From positions 682,001 through 746,000 of the forward strand of contig NZ_OZ246016.1 in assembly GCF_965230735.1 (NCBI RefSeq): 64,000 nucleotides of DNA, in the 5' to 3' direction. Shown in pieces: positions 7,735 through 16,613 of this stretch (positions within the stretch are counted from its first letter, which is position 1; each line of letters opens with the position of its first letter). The translations under genes were made by a program, and so were the position numbers. Source of the DNA: Motiliproteus sp965230735 (GTDB lineage: Bacteria > Pseudomonadota > Gammaproteobacteria > Pseudomonadales > Balneatricaceae). Under the pieces are notes generated by a model, which saw nothing but the letters and a program-made list of their open reading frames with translations, searched no databases and had not been told where the DNA came from.

Positions 7735-8289
7735 ATGAGCACTTTTACCTTCCACACCCTGGAGTCTGCCCCCGAGCAGAGCAAACTACTGCTGCAAGAC
7801 TCCCAACAGGCTTTCGGCATGATTCCCTCACTGCATGCCGTGATGGCCGAAGCTCCCAACGTACTCGAGGCGTACAAAAAACTGCATGTACTGTTTCAAA
7901 ACACCTCCTTCGATGCCGAAGAGTTAACCGTGGTCTGGCAGACCATCAATGTTGAACACGGCTGCCACTACTGTGTCCCGGCCCATACTGCAATTGCCAA
8001 CATGATGAAGGTCGATCCGGCACTGACCGAAGCACTGCGCAACGGCGAGGCCATGACAACGCCGAAACTGCAGGCCCTGCATGACACCACCTTGGCGATG
8101 CTGCGTCAGCGGGGACAGCTGTCCGAGGCGCAGATACAAGCTTTCTTTGCTGCCGGTTACGGCCAGCAGCAGCTGCTGGAGATCACGCTGGGAATGGCCC
8201 AGAAGGTGATGAGCAACTACATCAACCACTTCGCCCAAACGCCGGTCGATGCGCCGTTCAAGCCATTTGCCTGGGAAAAAAGCGACTGA
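7735..8289 (+). CDS. AhpD-like / carboxymuconolactone decarboxylase family protein
   Basis: A 184-residue all-helical protein of the CMD/AhpD superfamily. It carries the redox-type motif EHGCHYCVPAH (about residues 79-89), i.e. CxxC followed by a histidine, typical of AhpD-like peroxidase partners and unlike the true decarboxylase, which lacks the CxxC. Likely a thiol-dependent peroxidase or disulfide reductase acting on peroxides or electrophiles. Ribosome site CTGGAG precedes the ATG. Two TetR palindromes lie in the upstream gap, so it is probably derepressed with the YfcG-like glutathione transferase. Cytoplasmic; no signal peptide. Confidence 0.8.
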   Translation: MSTFTFHTLESAPEQSKLLLQDSQQAFGMIPSLHAVMAEAPNVLEAYKKLHVLFQNTSFDAEELTVVWQTINVEHGCHYCVPAHTAIANMMKVDPALTEALRNGEAMTTPKLQALHDTTLAMLRQRGQLSEAQIQAFFAAGYGQQQLLEITLGMAQKVMSNYINHFAQTPVDAPFKPFAWEKSD

Positions 8290-8490
8290 ACCTGCGCGAT
8301 AACCGGGCAGTGTCTACAGTAGTGATGTGGATTAAACCAATCGACAATCATTATTAGCGTTAGACCCGGCCGAACAACCGGCCAGCGGAGTCCATGGTCT
8401 GCCGGTAACAGCTGTCCGACAGGAATTGACCCTTTATCACGACCCTTTGACCAGCTCATCTGCTTGGTCTGACTGCAAGAGGAAAACTCG

Positions 8491-9723
8491 ATGAATTTCA
8501 AACGCTCGGCCCTGTACGGGGTAATGCTGACGGCGATCAGCGCGCAAGCAATGGCACAGGACAGCACCGGTAGTTTCATAAATGACAGTAAGGTGGATGC
8601 CAAATTCCGGACCTTCTATTTCAACCGCGACTTTGAGGGAAGAAACGATGCCATTGCCGCTGCCCAGGCATTGCGGTTGGACTATCAATCCGGCTACGCC
8701 TCCGACCTGATCGGTTTTGACGCCTCGCTGTTCACCGTGGGCAAACTCAGTGGCGACACCGGCGAGGGCGGAACCGGAGTGCTGCAAACCAATAGCGATG
8801 GTTCTCAATCCGGCTATACCAAGATCGGCCAGGCTTACCTGAAGCTGAAACTGGGTCAGGAAGCTGAGCTTAAAGCCGGTCGGATGGTGATCGATACCCC
8901 GCTGTTCAACGATTCAGATTCCCGAATCACCCCCAGCTCGACCCAGGTCGTGATGCTGGACGGCTCCTTCCATGGGGCTGATCTGTATGGTATCTGGTCG
9001 GATAAAGCCAGTGCCAAGACCGAGGATGGCTTCCATGATTACGTCGATAATCAGGGCAACGACTACGAAGTGATCGTGCTCGGTGGTGGCTACACCTTTG
9101 ACAACAAGGTTTCGGTGCACGCCGCCCATGGCCAGGCCGATAACGTCCTACGGCAGACCTACTTCAATGTCAGTTATCCGATGGCGCTGTCCCAGGATAT
9201 GACCCTGCTGCTGGATGCCCATCACTATATCGGTGAAGCCGATGGTGACGGCGCGCTAGATTCGGTCGGCAGTGATTACGACAGCGACCTGACCAACCTG
9301 GCCGCACAGCTGCGCTACCAGCAGATGAAGTTCACACTCTCTTACCAGGCGGTCAACGGCGACGAGTATGAGGAGTCCTGGGACGGCTTCACCCATGACG
9401 ACAACGGCCTGGTGACCTGGAACTCGGTCCAGCGGCTGGATTTTGACCGTGCCGACGAAAGGTCCTGGCAGGCGCGTTTGGACTACAAGTTCAAATCCGT
9501 ACCCGGTTTGAGCGTAATGACCCGCTATACCCGCGGCGACAATATCGACACCGGCAGTGGTCCGGACGGTAAAGAGTGGGAGCGTAACGTCGAACTACGC
9601 TACAACTTCCCCTACGTTGAAGGACTGTCGCTACGCTGGCGCAACTCCACCGTTCGCTCCACCGAAACCAGCAATACCGATGAGAATCGCCTGATTCTCA
9701 ACTACAACATCGCCCTGCTGTAA
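8491..9723 (+). CDS. OprD-family outer membrane porin
   Basis: A 410-residue protein with a signal peptide (MNFKRSALYGVMLTAISAQAMA, cleavage after AMA). The mature start SFINDSKVDAKFRTFYFNRDF and the KAGRMVIDTPLFNDSDSRI segment are hallmarks of the OprD family of substrate-specific channels. The rest alternates short amphipathic strands and ends in a beta strand (LILNYNIALL). Role: diffusion of small organic acids, amino acids or aromatics through the outer membrane. Ribosome site AGAGGA is present 8-9 bases before the ATG. The neighbouring dehalogenase-like and isomerase-like genes suggest, but do not prove, uptake of an aromatic or halogenated acid. Confidence 0.88.
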   Translation: MNFKRSALYGVMLTAISAQAMAQDSTGSFINDSKVDAKFRTFYFNRDFEGRNDAIAAAQALRLDYQSGYASDLIGFDASLFTVGKLSGDTGEGGTGVLQTNSDGSQSGYTKIGQAYLKLKLGQEAELKAGRMVIDTPLFNDSDSRITPSSTQVVMLDGSFHGADLYGIWSDKASAKTEDGFHDYVDNQGNDYEVIVLGGGYTFDNKVSVHAAHGQADNVLRQTYFNVSYPMALSQDMTLLLDAHHYIGEADGDGALDSVGSDYDSDLTNLAAQLRYQQMKFTLSYQAVNGDEYEESWDGFTHDDNGLVTWNSVQRLDFDRADERSWQARLDYKFKSVPGLSVMTRYTRGDNIDTGSGPDGKEWERNVELRYNFPYVEGLSLRWRNSTVRSTETSNTDENRLILNYNIALL

Positions 9724-9743
9724 GCGTGACGACCGCTGCGAAT

Positions 9744-9774
9744 CGAGCTGACGCCTCACTTGGCGAGCAGCTCG
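9744..9774 (+). terminator. Hairpin after the porin gene
   Basis: CGAGCTG (9744-9750) pairs with CAGCTCG (9768-9774), with an inner CGCC/GGCG stem. It is 20 bases after the porin stop. Only scattered T follow, so it may be a weak terminator or an mRNA-stabilising structure. Confidence 0.45.
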
Positions 9775-9877
9775 GTTCGCTTGTTATCACGCTGTCCAGC
9801 CGAGCTGAACTCAGCCCGCACCCACTACCGAGTCCTTAGACCCGGTGGCAGGTTACCGCGGCCCGACAGAGCAGACT

Positions 9878-10559
9878 ATGAACCCATCAACCGCCCCATT
9901 CACCTTGGCCTTTGATGTTTACGGCACCCTGATCGATACCCATGGCGTGGTCGCTCAGCTACAACTGCTGATCGGCGATCAGGCCCAGGCGTTTTCCAAC
10001 CGCTGGCGTGAGAAACAGCTCGAGTACGCCTTCCGGCGTGGCCTGATGCAGAACTACGCCAACTTTGCGACCTGTACCAGTCAGGCGTTGGATTACACCT
10101 GTCACGAACAGGGAGTAACGCTGAGTACCGAGCAGAAGCAACAGCTGTTGCAGATCTACAAGACCCTGCCTGCATTCGATGATGTGCAGCAGAGCCTGAG
10201 CGAACTTCAGACGATGGGCTGCCGCCTGTTTGCGTTTTCCAACGGCACCGCCGAGGCGGTCGATCAGTTATTACAGAGCGCCGGTATCCGACAGTTCTTT
10301 ATCGATGGAGCTGAAGTCATTCAAGCCCAATCCGGCGGTCTACGCTCATTTCCTGCGTCGCTCAGATGCCGAAGCATCGAGCGCCTGGCTGATCTCCAGC
10401 AACCCGTTTGATGTGATCGGTTCGATCTCGGCAGGGATGCGATCGGCCTGGATCCAACGTAACAGCGCGACTCCATTCGATCCTTGGGGCGTCGAACCGA
10501 GTCTGAAAGTATCCAGCCTCAACCAGCTGCCCGAACAACTAGCGCACTACACGGACTAA
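9878..10559 (+). pseudogene. HAD type II (haloacid dehalogenase-like) hydrolase, frameshifted
   Basis: The first frame (9878-10306 region) encodes the nucleophile motif FDVYGTLIDTHG and motif II FSNGT. The continuation carrying the motif III lysine (KSFKPNPAVY) and SSNPFDVIGS, typical of L-2-haloacid dehalogenases, is in the next frame up to a TAA at 10557-10559. The switch falls near 10304-10310. The total of 682 bases is one more than a whole number of codons, consistent with a single-base insertion (or a two-base loss) in a normal gene of about 226 codons. As read, the first frame stops at 10411 after a nonsense tail. Either an inactivated gene or a sequencing error. The ATG at 9878 is chosen over a GTG at 9845 because the HAD fold starts just after it. 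Confidence 0.8.
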
Positions 10560-10598
10560 CCCGATTGAAATTCCCTTGATTCGAGGAGCCTATCCCCC

Positions 10599-11192
10599 AT
10601 GAGCCCGCAGATCGACTATTTCTTTACCAGTATGTCGCCCTTCACCTACCTGGGTCATCGGACCCTGCTGCAAATGGCGCAAGATGCCGGCGCCGATATT
10701 CACTTCAGGCCGGTCAAGCTGGGACCGGTGTTTGCCGCCGCCGGTGTTGTACCGTTGCCACAGCGCCCGGTATGTCGGCAGCAATACCGGTTGTTGGAGA
10801 TTGGACGCTGGGCCAATAAGCGCGGCCTGCCGATCAATCAACAACCGGCCCACTTTCCTACCAATCCGGGCCTGGCCGACCGTTGTGCGATCGTACTGCA
10901 GCAGAACAATCTGGATGTGGGCCGTTTCGTTAGCCGGGCTCTGGCTGCCTGCTGGGCCGAAGAGAAAGACATCGCCGACGAAGGGGTGATCCGAAAAATC
11001 TTGGACGATCTGGAAATGGAGACGGAGCTGCTGCTGCAACAGGCCGCTTCAGCGCAGATAGAAGCCATCTATGAGGCCAACACCAACGCCGCCGTCGAGC
11101 AGGGCGTGCTGGGAGTACCCGCTTATCTGCTTGAGGGTCAACAGTTCTGGGGACAGGATCGGCTCGAATTACTGGCTGATACGCTGGGATAA
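10599..11192 (+). CDS. 2-hydroxychromene-2-carboxylate isomerase-like (DsbA/GST-kappa fold)
   Basis: A 197-residue thioredoxin-fold protein. The N-terminal IDYFFTSMSPFTYLGHRTLL has the S-P-F/Y-x-Y-L/A-G signature of HCCA isomerases, where a serine replaces the DsbA cysteine pair and glutathione is used. The C-terminal VLGVPAYLLEGQQFWGQDRLELL carries the cis-proline (GVP). In naphthalene catabolism this family isomerises 2-hydroxychromene-2-carboxylate; many relatives have unknown substrates. Ribosome site GAGGAG lies 11 bases before the ATG. It follows the frameshifted HAD gene by 39 bases and may be in the same transcript. Confidence 0.82.
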   Translation: MSPQIDYFFTSMSPFTYLGHRTLLQMAQDAGADIHFRPVKLGPVFAAAGVVPLPQRPVCRQQYRLLEIGRWANKRGLPINQQPAHFPTNPGLADRCAIVLQQNNLDVGRFVSRALAACWAEEKDIADEGVIRKILDDLEMETELLLQQAASAQIEAIYEANTNAAVEQGVLGVPAYLLEGQQFWGQDRLELLADTLG

Positions 11193-11211
11193 CGTTATCG
11201 ACAGCTTGAAT

Positions 11212-11249
11212 TGTGGATAACGGTGCTTGTGGATAAGCACCGTTATCCA
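11212..11249. repeat. Perfect 15-bp inverted repeat containing two DnaA boxes
   Basis: TGGATAACGGTGCTT (11214-11228) is exactly complementary to AAGCACCGTTATCCA (11235-11249) with a 6-base loop. On the minus strand the consensus DnaA box TTATCCACA occurs twice, at 11212-11220 and 11228-11236, with a near-match TTATCCA at 11243. It lies between the convergent isomerase and glmS genes. No T tract follows, so it is not a standard terminator. Confidence 0.6.
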
Positions 11250-11257
11250 GGATCTGG

Positions 11258-13093
11258 TTATTCCACCGTCACCGACTTGGCCAGGTTCCGCGGCTGGTCA
11301 ACATCGGTCCCTTTCAATACCGCCACGTGGTACGACAGCAACTGCAGCGGGATGGTATAGAGGATCGGTCCGACCACGGTATGAACGTGGGGCAGCTCCA
11401 GAGTGTGGATGCCGTCGCCGTTATCCAGCCCGGCCGCCTGATCGGCAAAAACATACAGCTCACCACCCCGGGCCTGAACCTCCTGCATGTTGGCCTTAAG
11501 CTTCTCCAGCAGGCTGTTGTTCGGCGCCACCACGATGACCGGCATCTCCTTGTCGACCAGTGCCAACGGGCCGTGTTTTAGCTCACCGGCCGGGTAGGCT
11601 TCGGCGTGGATGTAAGAGATCTCTTTGAGCTTCAGCGCCCCTTCCATCGCCACCGGATACATCGCCCCACGGCCCAGGAACAGGCTGTGATGCTTGTCGG
11701 CAAAGCGCTGAGACAGGGTTTCGATCGCCTTATCCAGCGCCAACACCTGCTCAAGCTGCTGTGGTAGGCGCTTCAGTGCAACGACCAACTCGGCTTCCTG
11801 CTCCGCCGAGATACCGTGGCGACGACCCAGCACCAGTGCGGTCAACAGCAGCGCCACCAGTTGGCTGGTAAATGCCTTGGTGGAGGCAACCCCGATCTCG
11901 GGACCGGCATTGGTCATCAGCGCCAGATCAGACTCGCGAACCAGCGAGCTACCGGGGACATTACAGATCGTCAGACAGGCCAGGAAGCCGGCTTCTTTGG
12001 CCTCGCGTAACGCCGCCAGGGTGTCGGCGGTTTCACCGGATTGGGAGATAGTCAGGAACAGGCTGTTGGGCAGAACCACGGTCTTGCGGTAGCGGTACTC
12101 GCTGGCCACTTCGACCTGGCACGGAATCCCGACCAGCTCTTCGATCCAGTACTTGGCGATCAGCCCGGCATGATAGCTGGTGCCGCAGGCGATAATCTGA
12201 ACCGACTGAACCTGATCAAAAATCGCCTTGGCTTCGGCGCCGAAGGCCTGCTCCAACACCGCTTCCTTACCCAGGCGGCCTTCCAGCACCGCGTCGACGA
12301 CGGCCGGTTGCTCCATGATCTCTTTCATCATGTAGTGGCGGTATTCGCCCTTGTCGGTGGCATCCTGGCCATGTTCGAAACGCAGTACTTCATGCTCAAC
12401 CGGCTCGCCGGCACGGTTTTGAACAGAGACTGACTCCAACCGAACTTCGGCCAGATCACCCTCATCGAGGTAGATAAACTGGTCGGTCACCTGCAGCATC
12501 GCCAGCGGATCGGAGGCGATAAAGTTCTCACCAATGCCAATACCGATCACCAGCGGACTGCCCATCCGCGCCGCCATGATCAGATCCGGTTGCTGCTGAT
12601 CGATGATCGCCAGGGCGTAGGCGCCATCCAGTTGAGCAATGGTCTGCTTAACCGCTTCGGGGAATTCAATACCCTGATTCAGCTTGTCATGGACCAAGTG
12701 AGCGATTACTTCAGTATCGGTATCGGAGGCGAATGCGACCCCTTTGCTGATCAGTTCGGCTTTCAGCGGCTCGAAGTTTTCGATAATACCGTTGTGAACC
12801 ACCGCCACCCGGCTACCGGCCAGGTGCGGGTGCGCATTGCGCTCTTCCGGCTTACCGTGGGTGGCCCAACGGGTATGGGCGATTCCCAGGCTACCCTGCA
12901 ACGGCTGTTGTTGCAGCGCTGATTCCAGCTCCGCCACCTTGCCGGAACGGCGGGTGCAGTGAACCTGCCCGTCATCCTGATCCCGCACAGCCATCCCGGC
13001 CGAGTCATAACCACGGTATTCCAGCCGCTTGAGGCCTTCCAGCAAGATGCCGGAGACCTGACGTTGCGCGATCGCGCCCACAATGCCACACAT
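11258..13093 (-). CDS. glmS: Glutamine-fructose-6-phosphate aminotransferase (isomerising)
   Basis: First step of UDP-N-acetylglucosamine synthesis: fructose-6-phosphate plus glutamine gives glucosamine-6-phosphate. The 611-residue protein has the expected length. The N-terminal class II glutaminase has catalytic Cys2 (MCGIVGAIAQ) and LEYRGYDSAG. Two SIS sugar-isomerase domains follow (IACGTSYHAG, SQSGETADT, TNAGPEIGVASTKAFTSQ). The C-terminus DQPRNLAKSVTVE is the family ending. It lies 57 bases downstream of glmU, the usual glmUS pairing, so substrate flow is glmS to glmM (elsewhere) to glmU. No glmS ribozyme is evident in the short upstream gap. Confidence 0.97.
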   Translation of the reverse strand: MCGIVGAIAQRQVSGILLEGLKRLEYRGYDSAGMAVRDQDDGQVHCTRRSGKVAELESALQQQPLQGSLGIAHTRWATHGKPEERNAHPHLAGSRVAVVHNGIIENFEPLKAELISKGVAFASDTDTEVIAHLVHDKLNQGIEFPEAVKQTIAQLDGAYALAIIDQQQPDLIMAARMGSPLVIGIGIGENFIASDPLAMLQVTDQFIYLDEGDLAEVRLESVSVQNRAGEPVEHEVLRFEHGQDATDKGEYRHYMMKEIMEQPAVVDAVLEGRLGKEAVLEQAFGAEAKAIFDQVQSVQIIACGTSYHAGLIAKYWIEELVGIPCQVEVASEYRYRKTVVLPNSLFLTISQSGETADTLAALREAKEAGFLACLTICNVPGSSLVRESDLALMTNAGPEIGVASTKAFTSQLVALLLTALVLGRRHGISAEQEAELVVALKRLPQQLEQVLALDKAIETLSQRFADKHHSLFLGRGAMYPVAMEGALKLKEISYIHAEAYPAGELKHGPLALVDKEMPVIVVAPNNSLLEKLKANMQEVQARGGELYVFADQAAGLDNGDGIHTLELPHVHTVVGPILYTIPLQLLSYHVAVLKGTDVDQPRNLAKSVTVE

Positions 13094-13150
13094 AGTCTGA
13101 TCTATCCTGATACGAAGTTAGTGGGTTTATCCTAGCCTGGATCAGGCTGC

Positions 13151-14527
13151 TTAAGCTTTCTTTTCGGGCCGTTTCCAACCCGATAGATTGGCCTGACGAC
13201 CGCGGGCCACACCCAGCGCACCGTCGTCAATCGATTTGGTGATGGTCGAGCCGGCACCCGTAGTCGCACCGGCACCAACCCGAACCGGTGCCACCAGCGA
13301 ACTGTTGGAGCCGATAAAGGCGTTATCGCCGATCTCGGTCTGGAACTTGTTGACCCCATCGTAGTTACAGGTAATGGTGCCGGCACCAACATTAACCCCG
13401 GAACCCAGGATTGCATCACCAACGTAGCTGAGATGATTGATCTTGGAGCCTTCGCCGACCAGGGTTTTCTTGGTTTCAACGAAATTACCGATCTTAGCCT
13501 TGGCAGCCAGCTTGGTGCCCGGACGCAGTCGAGCAAAGGGGCCGATATCACAATTCTCGCCCACCTCAGACTCATCCAGCATCGAGTTCGGCTTGATCTG
13601 AGTGCCGTCAGCAACGGTGCTGTCCTTGATAACACAGTTGGCGCCGATACTAACGTTACTGCCGATCCGTATCTTACCTTCCAGAATCACGTTGACGTCG
13701 AGACTGGAGTCGTTACCGATCTCGATATCGCCACGAAAATCGACCCGGGCCGGATCGGCCAGCGTAACTCCCTGGGTCATCCAGTGATCGGCCTGCTGCA
13801 GCTGGTGCCAGCGCTCCAGCTCGGCCAGCTGCAGGCGGTTGTTGACCCCTTGCACTTCCTGCTCGCAACTGGGTTGAACCGCTTCGATCGGCTTGCCGGC
13901 TTCGGCAGCCATCGCGATGATGTCGGTCAGGTAGTACTCGCCCTGAGCGTTGTCGGATGACAGCTGGGGTAACCACTGCTTCAGCCAAGCCGCCGGTAAG
14001 GCCAGGATGCCGGTGTTGATCTCACGGATGGCCAGCTCCGCCTCACTGGCGTCCTTATGCTCGACGATCGCCACCACCTGATGATCGTGGTCGCGCACGA
14101 TGCGGCCGTAGCCGGTCGGATTGGCCAGATCAACCGTCAGCAGTGCCAATGTCTGCTGCTGTGCTCGATCCACCAGATCCTTGAGCGTGTCGTATTGGGT
14201 GAGTGGAACATCCCCATAGAGGATCAATGCCACCGCATCATCGGCAACATCGGGAATTGCCTGATCCACCGCATGCCCGGTTCCCAGCTGCTCGGTCTGC
14301 TCCACCACATTGAGCCGATGCTGACCCATACCACTGTCCAGGTAGGCCCGCAGCTGTTCGCTGCCGTGTCCAACCACCACATGGGTTACTGTGGCATCTA
14401 ATCGGGCTGCGGTATCAATGACATGGCCAACCATCGGCTTACCGGCAATCGGATGCAGCACTTTCGGGAGTTTGGACTTCATGCGGGTGCCCTGGCCGGC
14501 CGCCAGGATGATCACTTCCAGTGACAT
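13151..14527 (-). CDS. glmU: Bifunctional GlcNAc-1-P uridyltransferase / GlcN-1-P acetyltransferase
   Basis: Last two steps of UDP-GlcNAc synthesis for peptidoglycan and LPS. The 458-residue protein starts with the pyrophosphorylase motif LAAGQGTRMKSKLPKVLHP (residues 7-25), with YGDVPLT further on. The C-terminal half is a left-handed beta helix of hexapeptide repeats (IGSNVSIGANCVIKDS ... IGNFVETKKTLVGEGSKINH ... GVNVGAGTITCNYDG), the acetyltransferase domain. Length and order match the family. Co-directional with glmS. Confidence 0.97.
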   Translation of the reverse strand: MSLEVIILAAGQGTRMKSKLPKVLHPIAGKPMVGHVIDTAARLDATVTHVVVGHGSEQLRAYLDSGMGQHRLNVVEQTEQLGTGHAVDQAIPDVADDAVALILYGDVPLTQYDTLKDLVDRAQQQTLALLTVDLANPTGYGRIVRDHDHQVVAIVEHKDASEAELAIREINTGILALPAAWLKQWLPQLSSDNAQGEYYLTDIIAMAAEAGKPIEAVQPSCEQEVQGVNNRLQLAELERWHQLQQADHWMTQGVTLADPARVDFRGDIEIGNDSSLDVNVILEGKIRIGSNVSIGANCVIKDSTVADGTQIKPNSMLDESEVGENCDIGPFARLRPGTKLAAKAKIGNFVETKKTLVGEGSKINHLSYVGDAILGSGVNVGAGTITCNYDGVNKFQTEIGDNAFIGSNSSLVAPVRVGAGATTGAGSTITKSIDDGALGVARGRQANLSGWKRPEKKA

Positions 14528-14671
14528 TCAGGGTTCCTCGGGGTTGTAGATAACCGACAGTGGATTAACCACCAACGCCAGATGATACCAAGTTGGGTCA
14601 GGTGTTACCGTAGTTTTACCCCAACTCGATGACAATTTGAGCAACAACCGGCACCAGCTAGCAACGGGCAC
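14528..14671 (-). promoter_or_regulatory. glmU upstream gap
   Basis: About 140 bases between glmU and the ATP synthase terminator, expected to hold the glmUS promoter. I could not pick out convincing -35 and -10 hexamers. Confidence 0.3.
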
Positions 14672-14699
14672 AAAAAAAGCGACCCGGAGGTCGCTTTTT
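14672..14699 (-). terminator. Terminator of the ATP synthase operon
   Basis: On the minus strand: AAAAAGCGACC, loop TCCG, GGTCGCTTTTTTT. A compact hairpin with a UCCG loop and seven T, 36 bases after the atpC stop. Confidence 0.93.
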
Positions 14700-14735
14700 G
14701 TAGCTGGCGGCAGGACTTGCCTGCCTGTCGGTCGG

Positions 14736-15161
14736 TTAGCCGCCGACCTTTTTGCGAATCTGACGAATGGTGCGCAGTTGTGCAGCAGCTTCGGCCAGTT
14801 GGGACGCAGCCTTGGAGTATTCGAACTCCGCGGTCTGATCCTTCATTGCCTGCTCTGCCTGACGCATCGCTTCTTCAGCAGCAGCCTCGTTCATGTCGTG
14901 AGCGCGCAGTGCGGTATCCGCCATGATGGTGACCTTGTTGGGTTGAACCTCAAGGAAACCACCGGAGACGTAGAATACCTGCTCTTCGCCGCCCTGCTTT
15001 TTCAGCTCGACAGGACCTGGGTTGATCTCTGTAAGTAGAGGAGCGTGACCCGGAGTAATACCCAGGTCACCCAGGCTACCTGTCAGAGATACGAACTCGA
15101 TCAGACCGGAGAAGATCTCCTCTTCCGCGCTGACAATATCGCAATGAACAGTCATAGCCAT
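14736..15161 (-). CDS. atpC: ATP synthase F1 subunit epsilon
   Basis: Central-stalk subunit that couples and inhibits F1. 141 residues: an N-terminal beta sandwich (VHCDIVSAEEEIFSGLIEFVSLTGSLGDLGITPGHAPLLTEI) and a C-terminal helical hairpin rich in Ala and Glu (MNEAAAEEAMRQAEQAMK). The start at 15161 has a second in-frame ATG two codons later. Last gene of the atp operon. Confidence 0.96.
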   Translation of the reverse strand: MAMTVHCDIVSAEEEIFSGLIEFVSLTGSLGDLGITPGHAPLLTEINPGPVELKKQGGEEQVFYVSGGFLEVQPNKVTIMADTALRAHDMNEAAAEEAMRQAEQAMKDQTAEFEYSKAASQLAEAAAQLRTIRQIRKKVGG

Positions 15162-15198
15162 CTTTTATGCCTCTTTTGGTGTCTGAAAACAAAGAGCA

Positions 15199-16575
15199 TT
15201 ACATGCTCTTAGCTTTCTCCACTACTTCTTCGATACCACCAACCATGTAGAACGCCTGCTCAGGCAGATCGTCATAGTCGCCGTTCAGGATGCCGTTGAA
15301 GCTGGCAATAGTGTCCTTCAGCGGTACGTACTTACCCGGAGAACCGGTGAATACTTCTGCTACGAAGAACGGCTGCGACAGGAACTTCTCAATCTTACGC
15401 GCACGGGATACGACCATCTTGTCTTCTTCAGACAGTTCGTCCATACCCAGGATCGCGATGATGTCTTTCAGTTCCTTATAACGCTGCAGGGTACCCTGAA
15501 CGTTACGAGCAACGTCGTAGTGCTCCTGACCGATAACCAGCGGATCCAGCTGACGAGAGGTGGAATCCAGCGGGTCTACCGCCGGGTAGATACCCAGAGA
15601 CGCGATGTCACGGGACAGTACCACGGTCGCATCAAGGTGCGAGAAGGTGGTGGCCGGAGACGGGTCAGTCAAGTCATCCGCCGGTACGTATACCGCCTGG
15701 ATGGAGGTGATAGAACCGGTCTTGGTGGAGGTGATACGCTCCTGCAGAACGCCCATCTCTTCCGCCAGAGTCGGCTGGTAACCTACCGCAGAAGGCATAC
15801 GACCCAGCAGTGCAGATACTTCGGTACCGGCCAGGGTGTAACGGTAGATGTTGTCAACGAACAACAGTACGTCACGACCTTCGTCACGGAACTTCTCAGC
15901 CATGGTCAGACCGGTCAGTGCTACACGCAGACGGTTTCCAGGCGGCTCGTTCATCTGACCGTAAACCAGAGATACTTTGTCCAGTACGTTGGACTCCTTC
16001 ATCTCGTAGTAGAAGTCGTTACCTTCACGGGTCCGCTCACCTACACCGGCAAATACGGAGAAACCGCTGTGCTCGATGGCGATGTTACGGATCAGTTCCA
16101 TCATGTTTACGGTCTTGCCTACACCGGCACCACCGAACAGACCAACCTTACCACCCTTGGCGAACGGGCAAACCAGGTCGATAACCTTGATGCCGGTTTC
16201 CAGCAGCTCGTTAGAAGCTGCCTGCTCTTCGTATGAAGGCGCCTTACGGTGAATCGGCATGCGCTCCTGCTCACCGATCGGACCAGCTTCGTCGATCGGC
16301 GTGCCCAGCACGTCCATAATACGGCCCAGGGTCTCGGTACCAACCGGTACCATGATCGGGGCATTAGTGTTTTCTACATCCAGACCACGCTTCAGACCTT
16401 CGGTCTGACCCATGGCGATGGCGCGTACAACTCCGTCGCCCAGCTGCTGCTGAACTTCCAGAGTTACGTCGTTTGAGCTTACCTTCAGCGCGTCATATAC
16501 CTGCGGTACTGCGTCGCGCGGAAACTCAACGTCGATAACGGCACCGATAATTTGTACGATACGTCCGCTACTCAT
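15199..16575 (-). CDS. atpD: ATP synthase F1 subunit beta
   Basis: Catalytic subunit of F1. 458 residues with the P-loop GGAGVGKTVNMMELI (about residues 148-162), the catalytic glutamate in GVGERTREGNDFYYEM and the Walker B region DVLLFVDNIYRYT. The Walker B aspartate is followed by NIYR where many species have NIFR, a conservative change. Length fits the family. Confidence 0.98.
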   Translation of the reverse strand: MSSGRIVQIIGAVIDVEFPRDAVPQVYDALKVSSNDVTLEVQQQLGDGVVRAIAMGQTEGLKRGLDVENTNAPIMVPVGTETLGRIMDVLGTPIDEAGPIGEQERMPIHRKAPSYEEQAASNELLETGIKVIDLVCPFAKGGKVGLFGGAGVGKTVNMMELIRNIAIEHSGFSVFAGVGERTREGNDFYYEMKESNVLDKVSLVYGQMNEPPGNRLRVALTGLTMAEKFRDEGRDVLLFVDNIYRYTLAGTEVSALLGRMPSAVGYQPTLAEEMGVLQERITSTKTGSITSIQAVYVPADDLTDPSPATTFSHLDATVVLSRDIASLGIYPAVDPLDSTSRQLDPLVIGQEHYDVARNVQGTLQRYKELKDIIAILGMDELSEEDKMVVSRARKIEKFLSQPFFVAEVFTGSPGKYVPLKDTIASFNGILNGDYDDLPEQAFYMVGGIEEVVEKAKSM

Positions 16576-16613
16576 GTTTGAGTCCTCTTAAATCTTGTTC
16601 ACCTGATTCGCTG

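Noticed and set aside
11214..11249. Rho-independent terminator for glmS
   Set aside because: The 15-bp stem is perfect but no T tract follows on either strand; listed as a repeat with DnaA boxes instead.
13094..13150. glmS ribozyme
   Set aside because: The glmU-glmS gap is only 57 bases, too short for the ribozyme, which is also typical of Gram-positive bacteria.
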